A model generated the notes under the pieces. The model did no database searches, was not told the origin of the DNA, and saw only the letters and a list, made by a program, of their open reading frames with translations. This document shows positions 1 to 12,173 of a DNA stretch of 64,000 bases, one piece after another. This DNA comes from Diadema setosum (Eukaryota > Echinodermata > Echinoidea > Diadematoida > Diadematidae). The stretch's first letter is position 1, and every line of letters begins with the position of its first letter. The position numbers and the translations under genes are program-made. Location: contig CM067070.1 in assembly GCA_033980235.1 (NCBI GenBank), forward strand, positions 10,796,046 through 10,860,045, written 5' to 3'.

Positions 1-268
1 TTCCATCGACCAGTTGATCCATGCCATGTCATAAGCCCAATGGATTCAAACTCTAACGGGTTTGGATCCAACCAAGTGAAGAATGGCTCCGCGTTGCCAT
101 ACCGACCGAGTGAAAAGTGCCCCGAGTGAAAGTTGAGCCAGAAGCGATCGTACACTGAAGTCCCAGACAGTCTATTTTCTCTGGACAGGGACATCCTCCG
201 CATTTCCGTACTACGACCATGAATGCGACGGAAAATCTTTGTCACTGTGTTAATGTCTCCACCAATAA
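1..268 (-). CDS. Gene A exon: C-terminal half of a FAMeT-like (Methyltransf_FA) domain, partial at window edge
   Basis: The minus strand is open from a 3' splice site (CGAGCAG, exon begins at 268) to the edge of the window, in phase 1. The protein starts VIGGDINTV, continues through DRFWLNFHSG and SLGRYG, and ends near FFTWLDPNPL and MTWHGSTGRW. From family knowledge this is the second half of the farnesoic acid O-methyltransferase-like domain: a [YF]EIVIGG strand, then FW, then a glycine-rich strand, a W-x-D-P turn and a G-x-T-G-x-W end. It completes the exon at 28304-28471, whose last codon is split as G plus TT, giving a continuous QYRI-VIGG. In animal extracellular proteins this domain is a binding or structural module and is not known to be a methyltransferase there. 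The exon runs off the left edge, so its donor and anything downstream are unseen. Confidence 0.85.
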
Positions 269-1589
269 CTGCTCGAAAACGGATAGATTTAGCATAAATC
301 AAGGTGAATGCATGTATAGATGTAATACATAGATGTGTTAACTTAAGAAATGTATCAGAGCTTATACAATTCAAAATAATTTTGTATCATGCATACTCCG
401 CGATGTATTACAAATTTTGATAGTGAGGTTTCATGTCTATTTTTGTGGAAAAAACTGAACCAAACACTAAACACAAAATAAAGAGAAATTATCACCACAA
501 TTATGATGCTGCTGGTACCAGTAACATATACACTTCGGCATTCAATGACTCAAAATGCCAGTACAAAAGAAATGTAAAATCAATGAAATCATAAGGTACG
601 ACAACTGTTTCTATGTAAAATCCTGCGGTGTTCTTAGTGTCTACAGAACGATTCAAAATGAGGTCACGTGTCACCATGCTAATAATGTCATCATGTTGCT
701 CGGACTATTTCTAATGTTTAAATACGAAAATAATACTATGTAGGAAATTTATAATAACGACATATGAATAAGAAAGTTGTACTGTTATTAGGAACAATAA
801 TGGTAATAATAATAATGATAATAGTAATAACAGCAGTAATGAAAATAACAACAATAAAAATGATAATAACAGTACTCATAGCGCATTCATTATTTTTTGT
901 TAGTACAATACTTATGTATACCATATTTCACGTTGATAAGAAGTCGATTTATGAGTGTTATATGAATTACAAAAAAAAAGGGAATATAGGTATAAAGAGG
1001 GAAACAATTGAGAACTCTGCAAAGTACACTATCTTGATTTGTTTTTCTCACTCAACTGAGGCCTCCATCCATTTCAAGATTAATCGCTTACGATGGTGGT
1101 CTCCTGCATTCAATGATCTCTGTTGTTTACTGAAAAAATACTGTATATCTTATTTTATGTTTCTGTGTATCTACATTGCTCAATGCAATCACCTATGTGT
1201 ATCTATTTGTGTACTGTTATCGATTTATTTCACTGCGCTTGCTATTCTTTGTCTTTGTACTTTTTGAAATTTGTATTCATATTGTATCTGATTGAATGCA
1301 GAAATAAAAAACAAACAAACAAACTGCTATAACCTCAATTTCCTCGAAGATGCTACCAATGTCTCACCGACCCTTGATATGTTATCAATGACTCTCATCG
1401 ATTGTTCGATTTTCCTCAAACATTCACTGATGTGTTCTACTGATGTTGCTGCTCTCATTCAATTCACATTCTTCTTTGGGTTTTGGTTTCCTTTAAATAC
1501 CGTACCTCCAGTTGACATTGTGATCGTGTATGATCGTGTACATTGAAGGATCATGAAGACAAAGGTATTTCCAGTGAATATAAATTATG
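269..1589. other. Intron of gene A, AT-rich, low complexity
   Basis: No exon or element seen. Positions about 764-875 are a degenerate run of ATA, ATG and ACA triplets that produces long hydrophobic but meaningless frames. Confidence 0.6.
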
Positions 1590-4500
1590 GCTTTTGATAA
1601 TGTGAATTATATTCTCCTGAATGATTCGAATGATTCAAATGATTTGATGAATAACATAAATTTTTAATGAAAACAACGTTTGGCAATGGTACATTTTAAT
1701 TGTAAAAGTGTGAAGAAAAACTTTGATAACCTTTGTAGCGTAATTGCCAGTATTTCTTGTCAATTTTCATGCATAGCATTGTCAGAAACCTGGTTAGCAG
1801 ATGTTGACTCTATTCACATACCTAATTATATACATTTTTGGGGGAAGTGTGAGAAAAATTAAACGTTGGGTTGGGTTACTTGTTTGATAAGACAAGACAA
1901 ACGGCGCAAAGATTTAGAAGTATTTGATTTATGCATATAAAGAAACTATTTTCAGAAGTAATGTTTAAAGCAGATATTTTTATCATTGTTTATGGGCTAT
2001 CTGCATAAGCAAAGTGTAAATGACTTTTTATCTGCATTGGAAATACCGTCAAGTGCAATAAGTTGTAAAAATAAATTGTGTTTTATTGTAGGGGATTTAA
2101 ACTAGATCTTCAACTCAGTATGTCCATAATTTTATTGACCTTCAAACATTTTTTTTTTTGGTATACAATCGATCTTAAACCCTAAAGAAACGGTTACTCT
2201 CATTGACAATATTTTCGCGAGCAATGTTGAAAATATAAAAAAAAAAACCAACAACAAACAAAACAACCTGGTATTCGTGTAAATGTCAGTGATCATCTTA
2301 GTGTAGTTGCAATTGTCAATCATCAAAAAGATAATTGTTCCCAATTGAAACCATATAAACGCCTTGTAGATGACAATGGTATAGATATAATAGTCCATTA
2401 CAATCTGTACAATTGAATGATAAGAATGGAAGAAATGGTTTTGACGGAAGATTTGACATTTTTATGAGAAAAAAACCTGACCATTGTGTATGATGAATGT
2501 CTCCATCAGAAAGAAGTATTGCATAAAACAACAGATGTAGATCCATGGTTTACAAAAGAGTTGAAAAGAATGTGTAGAGATAATGATTATGTATCGTAAA
2601 TACATGAAGAACATCACGGATTATAGGAAATTGGTTTATACTCAATTCGGCAACAAAAGAAGCATTATTATAAAAGCAGCTTTAATAATGTACGTAAGGA
2701 TATGAAAGGGACATGGCGTATACAGTTAATAGATAATAATATTTTGAACTAAAAACTAGGGACAAAATGCAATATGTACACCTTCAACACAACGATAAGG
2801 ACATATCTGATCCTCAAGAAATATTGTTAATTTGTATATTGTTATTTCAGGAGGTTTATTTGGTTCGATAGTAGATATTATACCGAATACATGTAGAAAA
2901 TTTAAGGAGTACTTTCGTTCTCTATAGAAAGCCTACTGCTTCTATTTTTCTTAAAAAACCTATAAAGCCAAAAGAACTATTTGATTTTTTTTTAATTGAC
3001 CAAAACAATAAGACTCCAGGCTGTGATGAAATTTATTCTCATGCGCCAAAGCAATCTATTAGAAATTTTGCCAAACCACTGTGCAGTATCTTTAATTTAT
3101 CCCTAGAACAAGGTGTGTTTCCTACGCCATTAAAAGGTGCCAAAGTTATGCCAATTCATAAGAAAGGTGATACAGTGATGTACTTCTATTTTATCAAATT
3201 ACAGGCCAATTTCAATTTCATCTGTTTTTTTCCCAAGCTATTTCAAAGCAAAAACTTGTTCATAAGCATCTTCTTTCTTATTTGGTCATACTTAGATTTT
3301 ATATCCCAAACAATTTGGATTTAGACCTGAGTACTCAACGTATATAGCTCTTCCTGACTTCTGTAATAAAATTGCACAGGCATTTGAGAAAAAGGAGCTG
3401 TTATTGGGGTCTTTTTAGATCTTTCTAAAGTATTTGATTGCATTAGCCATGGCATACTTCTACACAAATTAAGTTTTTATGGTGTCAGAGTTTCACTTTA
3501 GAATGGTTCAAAAGTTTTTTCCAAAATAGTAATCAATATGTTGGTGTACCTTAGGCTCTGCTTTAGGTTCTTTACTTTCATGCTGTTCATAAATAATCTG
3601 CAGTATTCAAGTAACGCAATACGTTCGATTTCATTTGCAGATGATAGTAATTTATTTATCTATGGCAATGATATCATCAGTACCTGTGCAATGCTGAATA
3701 ATGAATTAGCCAAAGTTATACATGTTCAAGATTGGTTCTTAGCAAACAAATTGAAGCTGAATTTTGACAAGACATCATGTGTGATATTTGATACAAGAAA
3801 TAAAGTAATAGATGTCAATGATATTTATATCTGTATTGCAGGTATCAGTCTTTCGATTGCACATACACGATTTATACAGCAATTCTTTTAGGAATAATGC
3901 TTGACGATCATTTGACATGGGAAAATCACGTTGAGGGTGTATGTTTTAAAATATTTAGGGCAATTTGAGCAATAGATAGAATAAGTGCAATAGTCCCTTC
4001 TAACATACTTCTAAGCTTATATCACACCATGATCTTGCCTCACTTTATGTATTGCAATATCACCTGGGTGAAATGTGCTAAATGTCTTTTAAAAGGTATT
4101 GACATTTTACAAAAACGTGCAATAAGAATTATTACTCATTCACAGCCCAAAACCCACACAGGGCATTTGTTCAAACAAACTGAAATTGTTATCAGTGTAT
4201 GGAATTAACAAATTTGTTACCTGCTACATTTGCATATTCCCATATCAACAATATCTTGCCAACATATTTAGACAACTTCTTCATTGAAAACAAGACCAGA
4301 GTTGTATACCGTCGTACTCGTAAATGTTATGAGTTATTTTTTTCCATTTTATAACTGCAATGCTTCTATACGTACTATTAGGTATGCTGGGCCTCTTTTG
4401 CGGAATGATTTACCAGACAACAATAAAGTACCATTAGTCTTTCGTCCTTTACAAGGAAGTATAAACAGTTTCTTTTGATACAATAATCTCGCTTAGCACA

Positions 4501-4795
4501 CGCACGGATGAGTTAGACATATTGCTTGCCTAATCATTTGTCTGTCGTAATGTTTTTTTTTTTGTCATCTATATAGTTCAATGTATTCTGTAATGTTTTA
4601 TTATGTGATCATTATCAATAATGAATTGTACCACTTTCAATTGACAAGGATCGGTCTTTGAAACCATTACGGCCTATTGTTGATTCCCCCACGTTTTACA
4701 TGTTTATTGCATCTTGCATAATGTAAGCTGTGCTCATTGTAATGTTTGTATTTCTTTTTCATACCGTGTGGAACTTAATGGATTGAGTTGAACGT
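1590..4795 (+). mobile_element. Degenerate CR1-like LINE (ORF2 remnant)
   Basis: Scattered plus-strand frames in the correct order spell a non-LTR retrotransposon ORF2. An APE-type endonuclease start (VHFNCKSVKKNFDNL then LSETWL) lies at 1683-1805, followed by SDHLSVV near 2290. A reverse transcriptase block starts with PTPLKGAKVMPIHKKGD at 3124-3174. The catalytic box reads FADD near 3634, where YADD is usual. The C-terminal IRYAGPLLRNDLPD is near 4375-4420. A 3' leader resembling TTGAATTGAA-type CR1/L2 tails (TTAATGGATTGAGTTGAA) ends near 4793. There are many stops and frameshifts, so it is a dead copy. A hAT element follows within about 20 bp. CR1 versus another jockey-related clade cannot be decided by eye. 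Confidence 0.82.
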
Positions 4796-4811
4796 ACATT
4801 AGCACTGACTT

Positions 4812-5864
4812 CAGTAGCGTATCTAGGGAAAACGGCGCCCCTAATTTCTGAAAAAGTGTTCAACCTCAACCCTATCCCGGTAGGGACTTTAAAAAGAAAG
4901 TCCACATGATGTGCTTTTTCAAGCACCTAAAAGGGGTCTTTTGAGGGTGATTTAAATTAAATACATTTTTGTATTGCAGCTTACAAAAACATGGAATTCT
5001 TGTCATTTTTTGCTTATTAAATCTTACAATTCTGATCAAGTTATAGCGACGGCCTTATAGATAACGATTCATACCAACAAACTGAGTACTTCAAAAATAT
5101 GCTCTGAATTGGTATGCGCGAGTGAGCCCGGCGAAATTTGTATATTTCTGCGTCATCATCACGTTTTGTTCTTATCTCTTCTTTTTTTTGGATAAATTTT
5201 GGCGACCGAGCGCAGCGAGCGAGCCGAACATTTTTATATTTCAGTTTACAAAACATGGAATTCGGAATTCTTGTGTGAACACAATAAACATTGTTATTTG
5301 TCCGCGTCATCATCATGTTTTGTTTCGATCTTGTTTGATTTGGTTTTTTAATTCAATTCAATTCAATTCAATTCAATTCAATTCAATTCAATTCATTCAT
5401 TTTCATTCTTCTTTTGTTTCCAAAAAAACATAACACAAGATAATCAGGTATTACACATAAACAAAAACATTTGCATTTGCAATAAATAAATGATATCGAT
5501 AGACATAAGAGCGCATACTGGCAAAAAAATAAAATACAAAGTCATGCTTCAGTTGAAAAAAGAAAGAAAGAATAGAGAGGTCCACTAAAAAGCAAAGCTT
5601 GTATATTGTGAACCACTCATAAAACTTATGAATTACTTATTTACAAAGACTTGTGACTTCACTTTCTGCCCCCTCCCCTTCTCTCTTCCCCCCGTCCGGG
5701 CGAGGTTTTTTTTTTTTCTTCTTCTTCTGCTTCTTCTCTTTCTTTCTTCTTCTTCTTCTTGTTTTTTTTTTCGTTTTTTTCGGTTTTTTTTTGCGCCCCC
5801 AAGGAGTGGCGCCCGGGGTACGTGCCCCCCTTGCCCCCCCCCCCCCCCCCCCGATACGCCACTG
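4812..5864. mobile_element. Non-autonomous hAT-type DNA transposon (1.05 kb)
   Basis: The left end CAGTAGCGTATC and right end GATACGCCACTG are imperfect terminal inverted repeats of the hAT type (CAGTGGCG...). They are flanked by 8-bp direct repeats ACTGACTT (4804-4811) and GCTGACTT (5865-5872), seven of eight identical. Inside are a GCGACCGAGCGCAGCGAGCG motif at 5202, an AATTC pentanucleotide run, a pyrimidine-rich tract (5660-5800) and a long C tract (5833-5852). No transposase is present. Confidence 0.8.
5350..5399. repeat. (AATTC)n microsatellite
   Basis: Nine to ten tandem copies of ATTCA inside the hAT element, decaying to ATTCATTC at the end. Confidence 0.95.
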
Positions 5865-5872
5865 GCTGACTT

Positions 5873-6527
5873 CAAAAATGGGTGTCGAACCGCCATTATA
5901 TTTTTGTGTGTGTGTGCGTATTTTTTTTTAGGCTTCTCTGTCAAAGTATTAAAAGTCCACTTCATTTCCGTAAGTACATTTATTGCTTTTTTTTCTCACG
6001 GCCAAATTTCATGCATTTAGAAATAGAAGTAGTTACAACCTCGCTAAATACATCATTTCATGAGTATGCAGTGCTATATTGATACGTTAGACGAACTAAA
6101 CTTTAATTGTCACAGTATACATGATCCTGAATTTTGAAGCCCTTTGTTATCACTGCCATTATCACATGCAATTATCGTGTTATATAATGACCGAATATTT
6201 TGATGTTTTATTACTTTGTATCATTTTTATGCTCACTTCCTATTGTGTTACTTCTCAACCACTTTACCTGTGTTTTTTTTTTTTTTTTTACAATTTTTCA
6301 TGTCTGCCAGTTTTCGCATAAATTTTTGTAGTTGTATGCATAATTTTGAAGTTTTAATAAATTATTTTTATTTTTACTGTTTTTCTTTAATCTTCGAGCC
6401 ACCAAATACCATTGTCCCATTACCAAAGTGAAACGTTGGTGTCGAGCCCTGTATATAAATGTTACGTATGCATGTAATGTACGTACATGTATACGAACAA
6501 CTTCCTGTGCACTTCAGACTTTTGCAG
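5873..6527. other. No gene seen
   Basis: AT-rich intronic sequence with T runs. No coding frame or inverted repeat that I trust. Confidence 0.5.
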
Positions 6528-7100
6528 AAGTAGCTCGCAATCAAAGAGTTTTTTTCTCCTCCCCACCACTAGAGGGCGGACTCTATAATGGAGTCAGTGA
6601 TTTCATGGGGGCCGCCATTGTACCACTTAGTAATGGCGGACTTTGCGTACTAAGCAAAGCAAAGTAGGTGTTAAGTATACATTTCTACAGCGCGTATCAC
6701 GCGAACTTCTGAACTTTTACGCGAGTACGCACTTGATTTTGGCTGCTCCTCGGTTGCTCGTTTGCTAGCTTGTTAGCACGAGGGGTGAGCCTACCGCCTC
6801 GTTCATCCAGTGCTCCCCTTGCGCTCACAAAACAATAATACAGGGCGTATGGAGACTCCGCACTCTAGCAGTCACTGGGGAAAATCTCTTTGCTCGCAAT
6901 GGACTCACACACAGCGAGCAGTGGACTCGCACCATAGAGATATATACTAAAGAACACTGGAGCGCGGACTGCGTGTGGCGCGTACGCAGTGCTCGTGTGC
7001 CGAGTTGAAGAGGCCACGCGCCATCTTTGTCTGGGCAGCGCAGTATTAGTGGACACGTAAACACGTATACACAAGCGCTCAAACAGGTATTATGCATTGT
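6528..7100. repeat. GC-richer dispersed repeat (copy in opposite orientation near 26.3-26.5 kb)
   Basis: The stretch CATAGAGATATATACTAAAG with AACACTGGAG at 6930-6962 matches, in reverse, TAGTGTTCTTAGTATATATC at 26370-26390. The neighbouring CACTGCTCGC / CACTGCTCTC and GTGTGCCGAG / GTGTGCCCGAG blocks also correspond. The region is visibly CpG-rich relative to its surroundings. It could be a repeat or an old promoter-type sequence; the second copy favours a repeat. Confidence 0.5.
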
Positions 7101-7442
7101 ACTTGTCTTTCAGCAAGAAGATGAGGGGGTCGGAGATGAGAGAAGGAAACAACTCAAAAATTTAAGTTGCTAGCAATCTCTTATTATGAGTGGTAAAGAA
7201 AATGAAAATGAAACAAAATTTTGCCTTATTCTCCACGAGGTAATACTTTCAAGCTGACCTACACGACCATGGTCCATGCAATATTAAGGGTTCTCTTGAT
7301 CTCCAGACAGCCGGGTTCCCCTTGTGATATAATAATTACCGCAATTACATCAAACTTTCCTAAGCTGCGTCAGTCTTTGTACTGTGAAATAAATTCATTC
7401 ACATTGTCTGGGATGGTTTGCTGCTCTGAAACAAGTTCTTTA

Positions 7443-7500
7443 ATGAAAGAAATAAAGTTGATCGTTTGTCCCACGAAGCGAGGTAGGCCATGGGGTGTGA
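7443..7500 (+). repeat. Dispersed repeat copy lacking a 50-bp palindrome
   Basis: This stretch (AAAGAAATAAAGTTGATC ... CCCACGAAGCGAGGTA-GGCCATGGGGTGTG) matches the minus strand of 11561-11668 almost base for base. The 11.6-kb copy carries an extra 50 nt (11577-11626) exactly between GGTA and GGCC. Confidence 0.8.
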
Positions 7501-7783
7501 GCCGGTTTTTTTCTCTTGTTTCGTGCCGACAACTGCAGCACTAAAATTTCTCAACAGCAACGTGCAAACAAATAACCAAAGAGGCTACAGGAAAAAGTTC
7601 GACACAAACCCTTCTGTAGTATTCTGGTAATTTAGGGGGAAACAGTGAACTTTTTTGTTACTGAGGAGCTGAATATGTATACTTTGCCGTGTACGATATT
7701 CATTCGCGAACGATCATGTATTGTGATGTATGTTATCCAAACCGAATCGAGAATCATTGTTTACATTTTTATTATGAGTCAAA

Positions 7784-8026
7784 ATGGCCGTCCCCTGTGA
7801 GCCTGTCGACGCGTCTACGTCGTCTGCTTTGCCGAAACTTTTAAGATGCGTTATGCATGTAACATTGATGAAGTTTGAAAATTTCACGGCTATGACAAAC
7901 CTAAGATAGACGAAATCTATTTTGTGTGCCAAAGAGTGGATCAAATTGAGTGGGGGAGACCGTGATATCGCAGAACGAAGTGATTCAGAGGGACTGACTG
8001 CAACCTGACATAGTTATAGGATACAG
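7784..8026 (+). pseudogene. Exon 1 remnant of an unknown Cys-containing gene family (two in-frame stops)
   Basis: From an ATG at 7784 the frame reads MAVPCEPVDASTSSALPKLL, then RCVMHVTLMKFENFTAMT, a TAG at 7907, then SILCAKEWIKLSGGDRDI and AERSDSEGLTAT, and a TGA at 8006. It ends at a plausible donor ACAG|GTTAGT in phase 0. The next piece, at 8977, begins in phase 0 after TATAG. The wording (VTLMKFENFT...CAKEWIKLSG, then GFHETCYKRF) matches, from memory, a large family of uncharacterised invertebrate and fish proteins that often sit beside transposable elements. No function is known to me. The two stops indicate a decayed copy. Confidence 0.6.
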
Positions 8027-8976
8027 GTTAGTTTACGTACAGTCGTTGCAGTCGACGGTCTATGTATGCCTGGCTTCGCCTATATGCGTATTAAATGACT
8101 AACGTTAGCTATGAACGTTGCTTGTGTATGTTATAATGGGCGCTAATGCAGTAACTTAGCCGCTAGCGTGTCTGTTACTTTTTAGATATCTTGAATTTCA
8201 CCATGGCATAGCGCCGTTATAATAGTAGATGTAATTTTACATGTTGTTCTATGTACAGGTTGATGTAGCTGATATTGTAAAAATCTTGACGCACACTGAC
8301 ACAGGACTGGATTGAAAAAGGTCTAAATTGCATGTAACTTTATATTTGCATAATCATGGCCATGGGGTATTGATATTAAAAACCCATCCAGTCTATTTTC
8401 TCTCAGCCCGAAATTGGCGAATCCCCCTTCAAAACACACATTTAGCATCTCATTAAACGAACTTATTAATATTTAATAGGTCTAAAAAACAACAATGACA
8501 ATAACATAATTTCAACAATTAACTCCCTAAAACAGATGATTACCATTATGTTGTGCCAAATTATAAAGCAGTGAGTGGTGGTGATAGTGAAAGGATTACT
8601 AGTATTAATGATGATTAGGCAGTTGTTGTATTCATAATTATGATAATTGATGTTGTGATCAGATGCTAAAAGCTGAAGATGTAATTTAAAATCAGTAATT
8701 GCATTGCAAATACAAGTTGAAGTAGTTGATGATAACGATCATGAGATGTAATTAATGATTAATTTGTTATGGTTAATCTGATACCTGGTATAGTACTAGG
8801 GCCTATTGGTAATTACAGGATTCAAATATTGGCAGTCAATAGTCTACCGTACATTTAAAAATATATTGAGTGTAATGTTTAACCCCTCCCCCTAGCGTTT
8901 AGCCTTTTTTTTTCCACTCACAAAATCCAGTGGCTAATCATTGCTATTCATTTCTCCATTGTATTATAATTTATAG

Positions 8977-9239
8977 GATTCCATGAAACGTGCTACAAGA
9001 GATTTATAGATAGCAAACGCCTGAATCTCGCTAGGAAACGAAAGCTGAAGGAGGAGCCTGGTCCGTCAGCAGAAGCATCTGTTTCCTCCCCTAAGACGCT
9101 CACATCAAGATCAAGATTTTCTTCTCGAAGCTCCTCAGGTTCTGCTGTGTTGCCTGTAAAATGCATCATTTGCAGCAGAGTCAACCTGCTCATCACTTGC
9201 CGAGGGAAACGGGTCAATATGATTAATATTCAAGCATGA
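8977..9239 (+). pseudogene. Exon 2 remnant of the same unknown Cys-rich family
   Basis: After the acceptor TTATAG the frame is open for 87 codons. It starts GFHETCYKRFIDSKRLNLAR, has a serine/arginine-rich linker, then VLPVKCIICSRVN, and stops at 9237. The H-x3-C and C-x2-C pairs look like metal-binding ligands. In the family as I remember it, CIIC is followed by a further conserved stretch. Here the reading frame instead runs straight into a 220-bp tandem repeat at about 9211 (GGTCAATATGATTAATATTC), so the gene was truncated by or fused to that repeat. A reverse-strand frame of similar length over the same bases is a shadow. Confidence 0.62.
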
Positions 9240-9740
9240 ATACATTGTCATGTTACTATAAGTTGTCCATGATGAAATGGAGCAATATATTTGTTTTACA
9301 AATGTATGTTAGGTAGCGAAGTTTGTAACATAAATTTTCTTTTTAAACTTCTTTTTGAGAAGAGATGGTGTTCATGTATGTATGCAAAGAAACTTTGGTG
9401 CAAAGTTCAGATACAACATTATGTTTATATGCATTGATGCTTTGGTCAATATGATAAATATTCAAGAAAGAATACATCGTCATGTTACTATGAGTTGTCC
9501 ATGAAAGAAGTGGACCCATATATTTCTGTTTTATTTTAAGTAGCAAAATTTTTGAAGTGATGGTTTAAGAACACACACACACACACACACACACAAAGAA
9601 CTTCAGTGCAATGTTCAGAAACAACAGAATGCACTGTATATGCACCAATGCTTTGGTCAATGTGATTAATATTCAAGAATTGACATCTTCCCAAAGTTGT
9701 GCATGATGAAATGCCTTTGTAATACAGATTGCTTCCTGTA
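9211..9740. repeat. Tandem repeat, about 220-bp unit, 2.5 copies
   Basis: GGTCAATATGATTAATATTC-type starts recur at 9211, 9443 and 9655. Each is followed by ACATYGTCATGTTACTA and AGTTGTCCATGATGAAATG variants. Copies are diverged, and the last is truncated near 9740. A (CA)n run at 9574-9595 sits between copies 2 and 3. Confidence 0.8.
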
Positions 9741-11193
9741 TTTTGAATGCCAATGTTTATGCAACATGTTTTGACTCCTTGCCTCAGTATGTGATTGTTC
9801 GCCCTGTAGCAAACATTTCTGCCCACTATTATGATTTAATTAGGGTTGAATATTATTATTCTAAGAACAAAGATGTTTCCCGAAGTGTGCTTTTTTTCAT
9901 AAAACTGAATGACTACAATTAAAATCTGTTTCTCCCACTCTGGAAAAAAGAAGAAGATGTAACTATTATTAATACTGAGACAGAATGTTCATGTAGAAAG
10001 GTTAGTAGGTGTGAGTACAAAATCAGTTTGCTAAAACTAGTACCAGCCAAATGAAAATTGTGCATAAGTTGAGTCAGGTTTGCACAGATCCTCTGATATT
10101 GGAAGTTAATTGCAATGTTATCATAATTTTTAATGCCAAACCTGTTTGATTCTCTCCAAGATTTTCAGGTACACATTGCCTCCAATACAGAATCCAACAG
10201 TTTTCACTCATGAACCTCTATAATTTTGACTTTATTTTATATATCGGCATTTTTCAAAACTTTTACACCCTTTCAAGGATATTTGGACCATGGATTGTTC
10301 CAGGAAATTTATTAAAACTAGAGAATTTGAATGATTATCATTTTGAGCTATCTTACGTGTAAGGAAAGGAGGTAGTGTCCCACCATGTCTTAAATGATAC
10401 CAATGAAAACTTCAGGAAATTTGATGAAGATTAAATTTTCGAAAGTACTGTATAACATTAATTTTCATGAACAACGTGATTGCTATGTGATCTAAATATA
10501 TTAAAGCTTCTTAAGAAGGAGAAAAGAAAAACATGTTTACTCATAAACAATATGATCTGTCTAATATTAATGTCTCATGTGTGTATAAAATGAGTTTGTA
10601 TGTGTGCATGTGGGTGTATAATATATTATATGTCAGTGTTTGTATGCACCTGTGTATGTGTAATGCACTGATCAATACATGTATTATATCATTATGTGTG
10701 TTCATGTTTATGATAATAATTTTTATGATGCTGATGTGATAAATGGCCAAGGCATGAAGAATAATATTTTAATACACTTGGGTATATTAAATCTTCATAC
10801 CTATGTGTGTGCATGTGAGGGTGTGTGTGTGTGTGTTTGTGTACAATAAGATTTTCCCACATGAACGCGGACACGCACAAACAAACACACTGAAGGGGTT
10901 TTTTTTTTTTTTGCCTTGAATGATCAGTCATTTGATTGAACATGTCTTTGAACAGAATATAAGGCATTTGCCTAGTCCGTGACCTCGGACGGTCATTCAG
11001 TGCTCTCTCTCATGGTCTCGAACCACTTTGCTCTTGTCCTCCTTGGCATACCCAGCATCAGGAAAAGATAAAACATGAGATATAATGCAACTATTAAACC
11101 AAAACTTTAGATTTTTTTTTTCTAGGTATATGGCTAAAAGCAGTGCTTTACAAATGTGTATATGTATTTTAGCTTAGAAACACTATGGGAACT
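9741..11193. other. No gene seen
   Basis: AT-rich intronic sequence. A TG-rich stretch (10560-10845) gives spurious frames on both strands. Confidence 0.5.
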
Positions 11194-11247
11194 AACTGCG
11201 GCCAGCAGCCCCATACGCATAACTGCGGCCAGCAGCCCCATACGCAT
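11194..11247. repeat. 27-bp perfect tandem duplication
   Basis: Two identical adjacent 27-bp units starting AACTGCGGCCAGCAGCCCCA. Confidence 0.95.
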
Positions 11248-11560
11248 AGCGTCATGGGGTTGTGGACTGTAGCATACAGGATCATGACAGGGTATAGTAT
11301 CGCGGACAAATATCAACTTAAAATCGGAAAAATTCTTCAATTTGAAGACTTACCAGTGAAGTTGAAGTATTGACAACAGGGTTCGTGCAAGGTTTGGTTC
11401 TGCAAATAGTCCCTTTCTGTTCGAATGGATGACTTAATGTGACTCGGTCGAGAGGAACCTGGGAGAGCTACACTGAATTGACTGCCAGCGCATGCGCACA
11501 CAGACATCTTATCCAGTCAATGGATTCGAAATTTGTGCGCATGTGATGTGTGCGCCTGCG

Positions 11561-11668
11561 CACACACCCCATGGCCTAAGGTAAACACAAAGGTATGAAT
11601 AGTGTACGTATTCATACTTTTGTGTTTACCTCGCTTCGTGGGACAAAAGATCAACTTTATTTCTTTCA
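11561..11668 (-). repeat. Dispersed repeat copy carrying a 53-nt near-perfect palindrome
   Basis: The palindrome at 11579-11631 (arms AGGTAAACACAAAGGTATGA and its complement, one mismatch, around GTGTACG) interrupts sequence otherwise collinear with 7443-7500 on the opposite strand. Confidence 0.82.
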
Positions 11669-11736
11669 GCCTCTACCACGATGATGAACATCTTCCGTAC
11701 TATGTCCCTTAATGTTTGCAATTAATAATCGTCTGA

Positions 11737-12063
11737 TTATTCCCCACTCCACATTTCCTTGGTCAGTAAATGTCGCTTGGACGATTGGTTGTTTTTAACA
11801 TATCTTTCAGTGAACAAACGGCCATAATGATGCAAAACAGTTTTCAGAAACAGGCCACTTAACATTTTGACCAGCTGGTTTCCATGATCATCTTCTTGCG
11901 ACAGGTCTTGCTCCGAGAAGTGTTCGCTTAAGTCTATGAATACTGTATTTCTTACAGAGGACACGACTTCAGTCTGGATTTGCTTGATGAGTTCATTCGA
12001 AGTTTTCTTTGGGCAAACTGTTGAAAGTGTTCTCCTGGGAAGAGAGCCCCAAAAGGGGAACAC
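11737..12063 (-). pseudogene. Fragment of a transposase-like or unknown ORF
   Basis: A 108-codon open frame on the minus strand has coding-like composition: LPRRTLSTVCPKK, TEVVSSVRNTVFIDLSEHF, QLVKMLSGLFLKTVLHHYGR, LFTERYVKNNQSSKRHLLTK and a stop at 11737. The last third resembles, from memory only, the C-terminal tails of P-element/THAP-type transposase relatives (basic RHLLTK-type ending). There is no upstream catalytic part nearby and no clear start. It could be a fragment of the same mobile family as the 7.8-9.2 kb pseudogene. Identity is uncertain. Confidence 0.4.
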
Positions 12064-12173
12064 TTAATTAAACGTTGTCCCATTTTAAAATCATTTTTAT
12101 AAGTACGTGTAGGCATATTGGTATATTGACACATGCTCCAGCTCGAAATGCTAATGTTGAAGCTTACATAAAC

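Noticed and set aside
764..1267. 167-codon hydrophobic open frame
   Set aside because: Its first part is an ATA/ATG triplet run and the rest has no domain or coding bias; it is an artefact of low complexity.
5628..6020. Overlapping open frames on both strands
   Set aside because: Produced by pyrimidine and C tracts inside the hAT element.
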